From Panacibacter microcysteis (lineage in GTDB: Bacteria > Bacteroidota > Bacteroidia > Chitinophagales > Chitinophagaceae), in contig NZ_JADWYR010000001.1 in assembly GCF_015831355.1 (NCBI RefSeq), forward strand, positions 1,054,001-1,118,000: 64,000 nucleotides of DNA, in the 5' to 3' direction. This document shows, piece by piece, positions 45,273-54,002 of the stretch. Numbering within the stretch: the first letter of the stretch is position 1; the number at the start of each line of letters is the position of its first letter. A program made the translations under genes and the position numbers. The notes below the pieces were generated by a model. The model did not search any database, was not told where the DNA came from, and was given only the letters and a program-made list of their open reading frames with translations.

Positions 45273-46217
45273 TTAATCTGTATAAGCAACGAGGTGAATA
45301 ACCTTTTTATCGAACAGATACAGCGCACCATGATCCTGTAAGTATTTTGCCTGTTGTGTTGCTGTTTGTAAAAACTTATCGAGAAAGTTTTTTACCGTTG
45401 CATTGGCTATAGTTGGATTACCGGCATGATTGTTTACACTGCGCAGGTAACTTTTGAGCAGCGTTGGGTATGCCGCCATAAACATAGCTGTACTGCCAAA
45501 CAATTCGCAATTGATGATCTTATCGCCTGTTATGGCCACAAAGCCCGCAAACAGGCTGTCGCTTGCGCTCATCCTGCTGTTGAAGTAAGCAATGCATGCA
45601 GAATCCCGGATAATTGTATCGCGATAAATTTCAAGATAAGCATTGGTTTTATTTACCTTATCGCTTTCGCCCAGTTGCCTGTCTATCTCTTTCCAAACCT
45701 TGTTTTGTTTCCTGGCAATATTCACCTGCCGCTTTAAGGCATTGTTGGCAGGGCCTGCATAGCGAAAAGATCGTATGCGTGTATCCCACCTGCCTTTTTC
45801 CACACAAAACACCGGCAAAAAAACTTCTTTCTCATCTGGCGGAATCAGCGTGGTAGATGCAAATACGCGGTCCTGCTTACCACCGGCCACCATCTCGCCG
45901 CTTTCTATAAGAATATCTTTTTTTGAATGATTTTTTATGGTAAGCATCCCCACGTCTGCGCCGCCGGTTGTGGCCATTTCCTTCACCGTTATCTTGCCTT
46001 CCCGCAACGCTTCTTCAAAAGAGATAATGTTCCTTTCTGCCTGCGGCAACTGCGCCATGCCTGTGTCTTTAAATCTTACCGGTATCAGTTTAAGGTTATT
46101 ACATACCCAGGCCGAATCGTATTGCACATCAAGCGTTGTATAAATAAGCTGGGCATTGGCAACACCGGCCGTAAAGAGTAACAGCCATAACAAACACAAA
46201 ATTTTAAAGTGGTTCAT
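45273..46217 (-). CDS. Exported ARPP-1-like (DUF6569-type) protein
   Basis: 314 residues from the ATG at 46217 (MNHFKILCLLWLLLFTAGVANAQ, a signal peptide); the start at 46253 would translate repeat flank sequence. The mature domain has the pattern KLIPVRFKDTG, ISFEEALREGKITVKEMA, GGADVGMLTIKNHSKKDILIESGEMVAGGKQDR and VFCVEKGRWD, which I recognise as the ARPP-1 domain family found beside ADP-ribosylglycohydrolases and phosphatases in some genomes. Here it is exported and alone. Function unknown. It is flanked by repeats on both sides. Confidence 0.72.
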   Translation of the reverse strand: MNHFKILCLLWLLLFTAGVANAQLIYTTLDVQYDSAWVCNNLKLIPVRFKDTGMAQLPQAERNIISFEEALREGKITVKEMATTGGADVGMLTIKNHSKKDILIESGEMVAGGKQDRVFASTTLIPPDEKEVFLPVFCVEKGRWDTRIRSFRYAGPANNALKRQVNIARKQNKVWKEIDRQLGESDKVNKTNAYLEIYRDTIIRDSACIAYFNSRMSASDSLFAGFVAITGDKIINCELFGSTAMFMAAYPTLLKSYLRSVNNHAGNPTIANATVKNFLDKFLQTATQQAKYLQDHGALYLFDKKVIHLVAYTD

Positions 46218-46263
46218 GTGTTGTTTTTTTAGATACCGGCTACAGCATTTCATGGCATCGACT

Positions 46264-46283
46264 GTTGCGTCGCAATCCGTTCA
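46264..46283 (+). repeat. Interspersed repeat core, decayed subtype B (copy 19)
   Basis: GTTGCGTCGCAATCCGTTCA: the first 11 bases match subtype B and the rest has diverged. The left flank CATGGCATCGACT is intact, which identifies it. Lies between the divergent ARPP-1-like and gltX genes. Confidence 0.75.
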
Positions 46284-46357
46284 TCTTCCGGTACAATGAT
46301 GGAGCAGCCCCGGGGCGAAACTACGCCACTATTTCTATATATGTTGTACTGCAGGAA

Positions 46358-46389
46358 TTGGGTGGCACGGTTGCGCGTGTTTATCTTTG
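46358..46389 (+). promoter_or_regulatory. gltX promoter
   Basis: TTG at 46358-46360 and a perfect -7 TATCTTTG at 46382-46389, 21 bp apart, match the Bacteroidota consensus. The ATG is at 46429, giving a leader of about 35 nt. Confidence 0.62.
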
Positions 46390-46428
46390 CAGCCCACGAA
46401 AATATTTTAGTGCCTTTAAAACAGAACT

Positions 46429-47964
46429 ATGGCTGAAAATAAAGTAAGAGTGCGTTTTGCACCATCGCCTACAGGCGGCCTGCATCTGGGTGGTGTAAGA
46501 ACGGTGTTGTTTAACTACCTTTTTGCCAGGCACAACAAAGGTGAATTTATCCTGCGTATAGAAGACACAGACCAGACACGTTTTGTGCCCGGCGCCGAAG
46601 CATACATTTTTGAATGTTTGCAGTGGTGCGGTTTACAGCCTGATGAAAGCCCGCTGCACGGCGGGCCTTATGCACCTTACCGGCAAAGCGAACGCAAACC
46701 CATCTACAGGCAATATGCAGAAGAGCTGGTAAAAAAAGGCTATGCTTATTATGCATTTGATACACCGGAAGAACTGGAAGAAATGCGCACCAGGTTTAAG
46801 ACAGCAGAAAATCCGGCGCCGCAATACAACCATGTACTGCGCAACGAAATGCGCAATTCGCTTACACTTGGCGAAGAAGCAGTAACACGCCTGCTGGGTG
46901 AAGAAGCGCCGTACGTGATCCGCATTAAGATGCCGGTGCAGGAAACGATTACGTTTACAGATATGATACGTGGAGAAGTTTCATTTGAATCTTCCCGGTC
47001 TGATGATAAAGTACTGCTGAAAGCAGATGGTATGCCCACGTACCACCTTGCCGTTGTGGTAGATGATTACCTGATGAAGATTACCCACGCATTTCGCGGT
47101 GAAGAATGGCTGCCAAGTGCACCGGTGCATATCATGCTCTGGAAATATTTGTTTGGGCTTGAAAATATGCCTCAGTGGGCACATCTGCCATTGATACTTA
47201 AACCTGACGGTAACGGTAAACTAAGCAAACGCGATGGTGACCGGCTTGGCTTCCCGGTGTTTGCCATGAACTGGACAGACCCTAAAACAAATGAACTTAC
47301 ACAGGGTTTCAGGGAAAGAGGTTTTTTACCGGAAGCTTTTGTAAACATGCTTGCCATGCTTGGCTGGAATGATGGTACCGAACAGGAAGTGTTTTCTATG
47401 GATGAACTGGTTGAAAAATTCTCTCTCGACCGTGTACACAAAGGCGGTGCAAAATTCGATTATGAAAAAGCCAGGTGGTTTAACCATGAATGGATAAAAC
47501 GGAATGATGTAAGCACATACAAAGACCAGGTGAAAGCGCTCTTTGCACAACACAACATCAACATAACCAATGATGTTGTCTTCGAAAAAGTTCTATCGCT
47601 GGTAAAAGACCGCTGCACATTTCTAAATGATTTTATAACGCAGGCATCATTCTTCTTTACTGCACCTGCAACAGTAGATATCAATGCAGTAAAACCCAAA
47701 TGGGACGATAAGAAAAATTTGTTCTTTCTCGAACTGATCCGCGCTTTTGAAACAGATCTGTTATGGGAACACGAAGAGCTGGAAAAACAGTTTAAAGAAA
47801 TTGCTGCTGCCAACCAGTTAAAGCCGGGAGAACTGATGTTGCCTTTTCGTATAATGCTGGTGGGCGGTAAGTTTGGCCCCGGTGTTTTTGAAATAGCAGG
47901 CATCATTGGTAAAGCAGCAACGATTGCAAGAATAAAAGCGTTGTTGCAGCAACTAAACAGTTAA
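46429..47964 (+). CDS. gltX: Glutamate--tRNA ligase
   Basis: 511-residue class I aminoacyl-tRNA synthetase. HIGH motif is PSPTGGLHLGGVRT (near residue 10), the tRNA-acceptor and zinc-free insertion follow, and the KMSKS equivalent is KLSKRDG (near residue 265). The C-terminal anticodon-binding helical domain runs to the end. Length and motifs are those of a full discriminating or nondiscriminating GluRS; the choice cannot be made here. It has its own promoter and an intrinsic terminator 26 bp downstream. Confidence 0.97.
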   Translation: MAENKVRVRFAPSPTGGLHLGGVRTVLFNYLFARHNKGEFILRIEDTDQTRFVPGAEAYIFECLQWCGLQPDESPLHGGPYAPYRQSERKPIYRQYAEELVKKGYAYYAFDTPEELEEMRTRFKTAENPAPQYNHVLRNEMRNSLTLGEEAVTRLLGEEAPYVIRIKMPVQETITFTDMIRGEVSFESSRSDDKVLLKADGMPTYHLAVVVDDYLMKITHAFRGEEWLPSAPVHIMLWKYLFGLENMPQWAHLPLILKPDGNGKLSKRDGDRLGFPVFAMNWTDPKTNELTQGFRERGFLPEAFVNMLAMLGWNDGTEQEVFSMDELVEKFSLDRVHKGGAKFDYEKARWFNHEWIKRNDVSTYKDQVKALFAQHNINITNDVVFEKVLSLVKDRCTFLNDFITQASFFFTAPATVDINAVKPKWDDKKNLFFLELIRAFETDLLWEHEELEKQFKEIAAANQLKPGELMLPFRIMLVGGKFGPGVFEIAGIIGKAATIARIKALLQQLNS

Positions 47965-47990
47965 CCACCATCCTGCAATATATACCACAG

Positions 47991-48018
47991 GCCGGTCTTT
48001 AACGACCGGCTTGTTTTT
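47991..48018 (+). terminator. Intrinsic terminator of gltX
   Basis: GCCGGTC (47991-47997) pairs with GACCGGC (48004-48010), loop TTTAAC, then TTGTTTTTT. Confidence 0.9.
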
Positions 48019-48143
48019 TACCATACTTAAGAGCAAATAAAGCACTCGTATTAAATATTTATTATCTGTTTCGCAGCACTGTTTTTAGTGCGCTGATGTG
48101 TGTACTTTGGTGGCCATCTTCTCAAAGATATTACCAAAACTAT

Positions 48144-48815
48144 ATGAGTGTCCGGGTATTACTTTATACGTGTAATGCTGACTTAAGAAGGCTTATTGCA
48201 TTTGCATTAAAAAAACAAACAGTGTTGTTTTTTACATCAGATGCTGACGACTGTTTATACAAACTAACCAAAACAAGCCCGCAACTTATTATTCTGCATG
48301 ATGACTCAAATGTTTCGCCGATTCATTCAATAGTTGAAAAAATTCGTATCGCGGCATTGTTTGGCACAATTAAGATACTGGTGATTGCAGAAAAAAATGA
48401 ACCATTGTTGTATGCAGATATTTTGAAAAAAAATGACGATGACATCATCTTCCTGCCAGTATCTGCAAATGCTGTTAACAGCGCCGTACAACAACTGATG
48501 CAACAGCCTGCACTTACCTCGAAAAAAGACCTCGATTTTAAAGGGCTTACCATTCAGCCAGACCGTTATACCGTAAGAGTTCGGGAAGCAGAATACCTGT
48601 TGCCGAAAAAGGAATTTCTTTTGCTTTACCTGCTTGCATCAAGCCCGGGCAAAATTTTCTCGAGAGATGAAATTATGGAGAGTGTATGGGAGAAGAATAT
48701 TGTTGTGGGCAACCGGACGATTGATGTACATGTCAGGAAGATCAGGCAAAAGATCAACATGAACTGTATACAGACAATCAAGTCTGTTGGTTACAGGTTT
48801 ACAAACATCGATTGA
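48144..48815 (+). CDS. OmpR/PhoB-type winged-helix regulator with a degenerate receiver
   Basis: 223 residues from the ATG at 48144 (MSVRVLLYTC); an upstream ATG at 48096 adds 16 residues that do not resemble the family. The C-terminal DNA-binding domain (about 130-223) is a full OmpR/PhoB wing: LLPKKEFLLLYLLASSPGKIFSRDEIMESVW, NRTIDVHVRKIRQKI and IKSVGYRF. The N-terminal half has receiver-like secondary structure but the usual phosphorylation Asp is His (LIILHDDSN) and the Lys-Pro motif is lost (IFLPVSANAV), so phosphorylation looks unlikely. No kinase is nearby. It is convergent with the peroxidase/PhoX operon. Confidence 0.88.
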   Translation: MSVRVLLYTCNADLRRLIAFALKKQTVLFFTSDADDCLYKLTKTSPQLIILHDDSNVSPIHSIVEKIRIAALFGTIKILVIAEKNEPLLYADILKKNDDDIIFLPVSANAVNSAVQQLMQQPALTSKKDLDFKGLTIQPDRYTVRVREAEYLLPKKEFLLLYLLASSPGKIFSRDEIMESVWEKNIVVGNRTIDVHVRKIRQKINMNCIQTIKSVGYRFTNID

Positions 48816-48853
48816 CGACTTTTTAATAGCCGTAGCCAGGCGCCATTTAAAAC

Positions 48854-50644
48854 TTATTGTTCATCGTTCAAAGTACGGATAAACGCGACCAGTTGCTGTT
48901 TTTCTTTCGCGGTCAGGTTTAACCGATCTGCAGGTAATGTCTGGTTGTCCAGTTTTATGCCACGGCCGGCGCCTCCGCCATCATTATAAAATTCTATTAC
49001 TTCTTCCAGTGAACGAAAAACACCATTATGCATATAAGGAGCGGTTAACGCACTATTGCGTACTGTAACGGTTTTAAAAGCATACAGGTATGGCGCTGAC
49101 CTTATCATCCGATACTTACCTGAATCCGCGTCAATGACATAAGGTTTATTATTTTCCCGGGGAACGCCCAGTACTTCCGATTCAATTTTATTGAATAAGG
49201 GTGGAACATTTCCATTAAACAACGGCATAAAATGACAGGTACCGCATTTAGCTTTTCCCATGAACAAATTGAAACCTGCTGTTTCATTACTATCCAGTTT
49301 AGACAGGTCTCCCCTCATGTACTCATCAAACCTGGAAGAAAAACTGCTTTTGGATCTTATATAAACTGCCAGTGCTTTCTGTATACCTGCAGGCGTAATG
49401 ATCGTATCGCCAAGTGCATTGTGAAAAGCATTTTTATAGCCGGCGTCTTTGCTTAACTCAATTGCTGCATTCACCAGGTTGCCATGCATTTCATCGGGAT
49501 TTTCTACTACCTGTTTTGCCTGGTCCTCCAGGAATGCTACCCTGCTGTCTGCAAAAAGCGCAGGCTGCAAACCAGCGTAAAGAATGGTCGGCGTATTACG
49601 TAAGATTGTTCTTTTACCATCAAAGGTTTTATTCTTTGCCAATCCATCAGAAAATGCTTTGGATTCATCATGACAACTGCTGCAACTCCTTGTATTGGCA
49701 ACGGATAATCTTTGCTCATTGAACAAAAGCTTTCCAAGCGTTACCAGCGATTCGCTGCCCGAGTCTGTATGACTGCCTGTATAAAAAACGGCATTAAAAA
49801 TTCCCGGTTCAAAAAGTGTGGGCGCATTTGCTGCAAGCGGCCTGGGCTCTTTGAAAAAAGGTATTGACGCTGCTTGCTGCAACTCATTCAACTGCCGTGT
49901 AAGCGGGTTTATATATGCTCTCAGGAAAACGGCCCGGTTAAACTGATCAAAACCGGGGTGTTCATTTGTGTACTCAATAGCGAACATCAATAAATCGCTT
50001 AAACGGGCAAATGCTGCTTCTGATGTTTTGCTACGATAAACGCCAAGATAATTTTTGATCGCCTCGAGTGTGGGAGGTATTTCTGTAAGGGCACTAAAAG
50101 ATACGGGTGTATCAAAACCAGTAATACCCAGCGTTTCAATCCTGAAGCACCCGAGTCTTATGGCATCAAAGATGTGCGCATCTGTAAATACCAGGTTTTC
50201 ATTCACCATTTCAAGTCTTGTGCTTGCGGCCTTTAGCGCTGCTATTTCCTTTAACAGCAAAGGGTAATTTGCTTTATCATAAACCGGGAACAATAATTCT
50301 TCTATTACCTGGAATCCCGTTGGCGGTGAAGGGTAATCAGGGTTATCTGGTTCAACCTCAGGCAATGCGGGCCCGTTAATGGCTTTGGCCGTAGAAGGAT
50401 TATAGTACTCGGCAAAAGGCTCTACAGCTTTATAGGATTTTCTTGCGGCTAAAAAACAGGCGTTAAAAACGGCCGTATCGTTGCCGGATATTTTTTGCTG
50501 TAAACTGTCTACGCTGTTTATGAAAACCCGGAGATAATTTGTGTAGATTGATTTCACCTGTTCACTTGTGCTTTCCGTGGCAGTAGTACAACCCAGGCAG
50601 TACATTACACCGGCGATCACAACAAAGTTTAAGCGACTCATCAT
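48854..50644 (-). CDS. Di-haem cytochrome c peroxidase with imelysin-like N-terminal domain (lipoprotein)
   Basis: 596 residues from the ATG at 50644 (next ATG at 50641); an earlier start at 50698 gives no signal. A lipoprotein signal (MMSRLNFVVIAGVMYCLGC) leads to an N-terminal helical region (about 30-290) with SYKAVEPFAEYYNPS and PPTGFQVIEE, which resembles the M75/imelysin pattern of iron-associated proteins. The C-terminal half is a MauG/CcpA peroxidase with two haem motifs, CSSCH and CGTCH, plus APYMHNGVFRSLEEVIEFYNDGG. It lies 78 bp downstream of the PhoX-like gene on the same strand, so the two are probably cotranscribed. Reaction or substrate is not certain. Confidence 0.87.
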   Translation of the reverse strand: MMSRLNFVVIAGVMYCLGCTTATESTSEQVKSIYTNYLRVFINSVDSLQQKISGNDTAVFNACFLAARKSYKAVEPFAEYYNPSTAKAINGPALPEVEPDNPDYPSPPTGFQVIEELLFPVYDKANYPLLLKEIAALKAASTRLEMVNENLVFTDAHIFDAIRLGCFRIETLGITGFDTPVSFSALTEIPPTLEAIKNYLGVYRSKTSEAAFARLSDLLMFAIEYTNEHPGFDQFNRAVFLRAYINPLTRQLNELQQAASIPFFKEPRPLAANAPTLFEPGIFNAVFYTGSHTDSGSESLVTLGKLLFNEQRLSVANTRSCSSCHDESKAFSDGLAKNKTFDGKRTILRNTPTILYAGLQPALFADSRVAFLEDQAKQVVENPDEMHGNLVNAAIELSKDAGYKNAFHNALGDTIITPAGIQKALAVYIRSKSSFSSRFDEYMRGDLSKLDSNETAGFNLFMGKAKCGTCHFMPLFNGNVPPLFNKIESEVLGVPRENNKPYVIDADSGKYRMIRSAPYLYAFKTVTVRNSALTAPYMHNGVFRSLEEVIEFYNDGGGAGRGIKLDNQTLPADRLNLTAKEKQQLVAFIRTLNDEQ

Positions 50645-50722
50645 TGCTGAAATAAATGTTACTGAATAATAAAAACAAAACCCTGTGTGGATACACAAGG
50701 TTTACGTTTATGCTAAGGAAAA

Positions 50723-52240
50723 TTATCTTTCCAAACCTCTTACAATTAATACCTGGCTCGCCTGGTTTTCGGTGGCACGCAGTGTGCCGCCATCTACACC
50801 TGCATACTTTGCACCTCTCCATGTATGCGGCTGTACACAAAGTAAAAATGTTCCTGGTACATTGACTGTGTTGGAAATATCGATCATAGAGCCATATTCC
50901 CATGAACCTTTAGATGATGGGCCTGTGGGGTTATACTTTACGGCATCAGCAGCATCTCTGCGGTGATCGATCTCAAATACCTTTTTTAATTCTTTTGTCA
51001 GCAGGTTATATTGATACAGGTACGCATCGTGTGTTTCGTCACCATAGCTGTTTGGATCTTCCTGTACATATACATAATTCTCTGTAACACATATGTTGTC
51101 AGGATCCTGGAACTGGTCCGCGATACCCGGTCTTACATCACCATCCAGCACTACTTCTATTTTACCTTTCAGCGGGTTATTCTTATCAAGCTTTAAACGG
51201 TAAATGCGGCCATATTTTGTTCTGGATGAATCTGCATTTACACCACTGAAAGGCTGACCTGTTACTGTAAAAAACAACTCGCGGTTTTTATCGCCGCCGC
51301 CCTTGCGGTAATCAATATCTTCTACGCGTCCAAATTTTATCGCCGATAACTCTGTTGTTTTTACATTCATCTGGCGCCCTGTCAATGTTGCTGCATCTTC
51401 AATTTGTACAAACTCAACATCATATGTACTTCCGGTTGTCATACTTCTTTCCCTTGTATCGAGATTTGTTCTCCTGAGTGTATAAAGTGATCCATTATTT
51501 AAATCACCTACTACATCATTCATATAAAGATTTACCTGTCCGCCCTCGTTACCTGAGTCATCATCCGTTACCATAATGATGGTTTTACCGGCATAAGCTT
51601 TTTGCGAAAGTGGCAACGCATTTTCAGCACTCCACCTGCCAAGGCCCGGCACTTCTTTACTCATAGATGGTGAATATGCAATTTCAAGCGGGCTTATAGC
51701 ATGTGTTCTTGATTCTTCTCCACTCTCACCGCATGTGAGATATGTTGGTCCGAATCCGTTTTCCTGAGGCGTGGCCATGGTGGCAGAACACAGGCGCCAT
51801 GTACCACCATTTGAGTTAAGTATATATTCCCCTTTCAAAGGTCTTAAACGGCCGTCCAGTAATATTCTTGATACAGCAAAGTTGTCTTCATGATTTACGA
51901 TGTAAGCATACTTCGCATTTGGTATTCCTGCAAACCCTCCTGCAGGTAATTTTAGTAGTCCTGCACCATCTGCAGAACCGCCAAAAATAAATGATGGCGA
52001 GTACGACAGCGTGTCATCACTGCCGATCAAGCTATACACTTCGAGTGCTTCAAAGCCGGCAAGCTTTTTTACAAGCGGTGGTGTTACAGAGTAATTGGTT
52101 GGCGTAAAGGCATCTGAACTTGCAGTTGCAGAAAGTGCCTGTTCCAGTTCTTTCTTTTCCGATACCTTCTGGCATGCCACTGTTGCCATAAAGCTACCTG
52201 CCAGCAGAAGCTTTGATACGGTGTTAAAATTGGTGTTCAT
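50723..52240 (-). CDS. PhoX-like (DUF839) surface lipoprotein
   Basis: 505 residues with lipoprotein signal (lipobox TVAC, about residues 20-23). The mature part has the PhoX/DUF839 pattern: YAYIVNHEDNF, VTDDDSGNEGGQVNLYM, GRVEDIDYRKGG, DPDNICVTENYVYVQEDPN, which resembles the beta-propeller of PhoX-type Ca/Fe-dependent alkaline phosphatases. The active-site Cys and Fe ligands of PhoX cannot be placed with certainty, so it may be a non-enzymatic relative. A pair of 11-bp PhoB-like half-sites lies about 77-98 bp upstream. The peroxidase gene follows, with its ATG 78 bp after this stop. Confidence 0.68.
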   Translation of the reverse strand: MNTNFNTVSKLLLAGSFMATVACQKVSEKKELEQALSATASSDAFTPTNYSVTPPLVKKLAGFEALEVYSLIGSDDTLSYSPSFIFGGSADGAGLLKLPAGGFAGIPNAKYAYIVNHEDNFAVSRILLDGRLRPLKGEYILNSNGGTWRLCSATMATPQENGFGPTYLTCGESGEESRTHAISPLEIAYSPSMSKEVPGLGRWSAENALPLSQKAYAGKTIIMVTDDDSGNEGGQVNLYMNDVVGDLNNGSLYTLRRTNLDTRERSMTTGSTYDVEFVQIEDAATLTGRQMNVKTTELSAIKFGRVEDIDYRKGGGDKNRELFFTVTGQPFSGVNADSSRTKYGRIYRLKLDKNNPLKGKIEVVLDGDVRPGIADQFQDPDNICVTENYVYVQEDPNSYGDETHDAYLYQYNLLTKELKKVFEIDHRRDAADAVKYNPTGPSSKGSWEYGSMIDISNTVNVPGTFLLCVQPHTWRGAKYAGVDGGTLRATENQASQVLIVRGLER

Positions 52241-52316
52241 TGCTGTTTTTATTTTGCAGCAAATTCTGCAATCACAAGCTCAATAAAGAATAATCACGAT
52301 GAAGAGATATTAAAGA

Positions 52317-52338
52317 AATTGTTACCTCAGTATTACTT
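52317..52338 (-). promoter_or_regulatory. PhoB-box-like direct repeat upstream of the PhoX-like gene
   Basis: Two adjacent 11-bp units on the plus strand, AATTGTTACCT (52317-52327) and CAGTATTACTT (52328-52338), with TTA at positions 6-8 in both. The first unit is identical to one upstream of the second TonB receptor (56900-56910). Confidence 0.6.
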
Positions 52339-52389
52339 TTTCTATTCACTGAAAAACATAATATGAACATGTTTCAATTTTTCGTAAAT

Positions 52390-52414
52390 AAAAAACAGGC
52401 ACTGATGCCTGTTT
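52390..52414 (-). terminator. Intrinsic terminator of the T9SS protein gene
   Basis: AAACAGGCA (52393-52401) pairs with TGCCTGTTT (52406-52414). The A run on the plus strand (52388-52395) is the minus-strand U tract. Located just downstream of the minus-strand stop at 52440. Confidence 0.88.
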
Positions 52415-52439
52415 AGAAATCGATGTATGACAAGTTCAA

Positions 52440-53699
52440 TTATTGCTTTACTATTTTATATGACTGAACCGTTGCTCCTGCAGTTAATCTTACAATATAT
52501 GTTCCTGCTGAAAAACCGGCTGTTGCTAAAGCAACAGTATTCGTGCCTGCCGTTAGCTGTTGCTGTTTTGCAACAATCAGTCGCCCATGTAAATCATATA
52601 TTTCTATTGCAACCCTTTCACTTGCAGCAAGTGTTAGCTGCATGGTGAAATTACCGTTAAAGGGGTTTTTGTAAACCGCGTCTGTAAGAGAAAGATTATT
52701 ACTGAGGCTGATGATTCGCGAATATTTTATACTTCCGTCGGCATCAACCTGTTTAATACGGTACTGCACGCCTGCAACAGTACTGAGTATATTTTTATCG
52801 GTATAATAATAACGTTCACTCTTTATTGTATTCATAGCATTAACAAATGCTACTTGTTTAAATGCACTGTTATTATCTGCACGTTCCACAGCGTAGCCCT
52901 TCATGTTTATCTCGTTGCTTACTTCCCATCTCAACTGCACGTCATTGCTTACACGTTGTGCGTTAAAAGATACAAGGTTTACCGGCAACAAACCGCAACC
53001 GGCTGCTGTAGTACTTACGTAGGGAAATATCCAGAGATTGATATTAAGATCATTATTCGGCTGGTTTGGCCGGTTATAATCTTCGCTGATTCTTGTCCAT
53101 ACACTATCAGATACGTTCCACTCCCACGCGGTCTCCGGAAGCACTTCATCATCTGCTGTAGAAGCAATACATAAAGAGTCATTATTTACACCACCGGTTT
53201 GCCATACCAGGCTATCCAACCCAACAGATATATAAAATTTCTTTGAAGATGGTATTGCCACTGCACTGCCAAAATTGATGTTCGTATTTATACCGGCGTC
53301 CACATCTGCTTTTATTTCGCTGATCGTTTTTTGTGTGGTGGCCAACAGATTGCCGGGCTTACCTGCAGCATCATCATACACTTTAAAAAATACAGGTTTG
53401 GAAAGGTTTGCAGGCGTTTTACAATTTGCTTTCAGAAATTTAATGATGGCTCCCTGTATATATGTGTAAGAAGTAGCGGAAACATCAAAGAAGTTGGCTT
53501 TTCTTATATAATCCTGTGCGTTTGAACCGGTAATGTAACCAGCAGGGTAAGATGGCCCAAACGCACTGGGCGCATAATATGTATTAACTGACCAGTTACT
53601 GGTTATTGCTTCCTCAAACCTGGTTGTATCACAGCTTTGCGCTGCTGCGTTGAACATGTAGCAGCAGCCGAGTAAAATAAGAAAGTAAAATTTGTTCAT
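52440..53699 (-). CDS. Secreted protein with C-terminal T9SS type A sorting domain
   Basis: 419 residues from the ATG at 53699 (MNKFYFLILLGCCYMFNAAAQ, a signal peptide); an extra three residues are possible at 53708. The C-terminal 80 residues are a T9SS sorting tail: KNPFNGNFTMQLTLAASERVAIEIYDLHGRLIVAKQQQL and GTYIVRLTAGATVQSYKIVKQ. The region before it (about 235-330) looks like an immunoglobulin-like or fibronectin-like segment (LLPVNLVSFNAQRVSNDVQLRWEVSNE). The N-terminal domain is not recognised. The product would be exported to the cell surface. Confidence 0.85.
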   Translation of the reverse strand: MNKFYFLILLGCCYMFNAAAQSCDTTRFEEAITSNWSVNTYYAPSAFGPSYPAGYITGSNAQDYIRKANFFDVSATSYTYIQGAIIKFLKANCKTPANLSKPVFFKVYDDAAGKPGNLLATTQKTISEIKADVDAGINTNINFGSAVAIPSSKKFYISVGLDSLVWQTGGVNNDSLCIASTADDEVLPETAWEWNVSDSVWTRISEDYNRPNQPNNDLNINLWIFPYVSTTAAGCGLLPVNLVSFNAQRVSNDVQLRWEVSNEINMKGYAVERADNNSAFKQVAFVNAMNTIKSERYYYTDKNILSTVAGVQYRIKQVDADGSIKYSRIISLSNNLSLTDAVYKNPFNGNFTMQLTLAASERVAIEIYDLHGRLIVAKQQQLTAGTNTVALATAGFSAGTYIVRLTAGATVQSYKIVKQ

Positions 53700-53812
53700 T
53701 GATTGCATGATGTTAATTTTTATGTTTTGTATGCTTTTACAGATACGAAATATGCTTTTGTTGCAGGCATTTTATTGTATGTAGCCAGCTTTGGTATTTC
53801 ATGGCATCGGCT

Positions 53813-53832
53813 GTTGCCACGCTCGTTTTATC
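53813..53832 (+). repeat. Interspersed repeat core, decayed copy (copy 20)
   Basis: GTTGCCACGCTCGTTTTATC is diverged in the core but flanked by intact CATGGCATCGGCT on the left and GTTCCGTTTTTTATGGCAACT on the right, matching the extended family. Forms an inverted pair with copy 21. Confidence 0.72.
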
Positions 53833-53949
53833 GTTCCGTTTTTTATGGCAACTGCAGCGTTGCGTTTTGCACAAGCAGGCTAATGCATGTAGTGTAAATG
53901 ACAGACCGCAGTTTATTCCCGGATCGCATAGCTCAATAAAGCTTCCGGC

Positions 53950-53969
53950 GTACAAGTGAGTGACACAAC
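53950..53969 (-). repeat. Interspersed repeat core, subtype A (copy 21)
   Basis: Exact inverted subtype A core followed by CAAAGCTGATAGCAGC, between the T9SS gene and the second TonB receptor. Confidence 0.93.
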
Positions 53970-54002
53970 CAAAGCTGATAGCAGCACTTTGCCTGTCTCC
54001 TG

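Noticed and set aside
53700-53800. PhoB-like boxes upstream of the T9SS protein at 52440-53699
   Set aside because: GATGTTAATTTTTATGTTTTG looks similar but the spacing is 12 bp, not 11, and TTA is not repeated.
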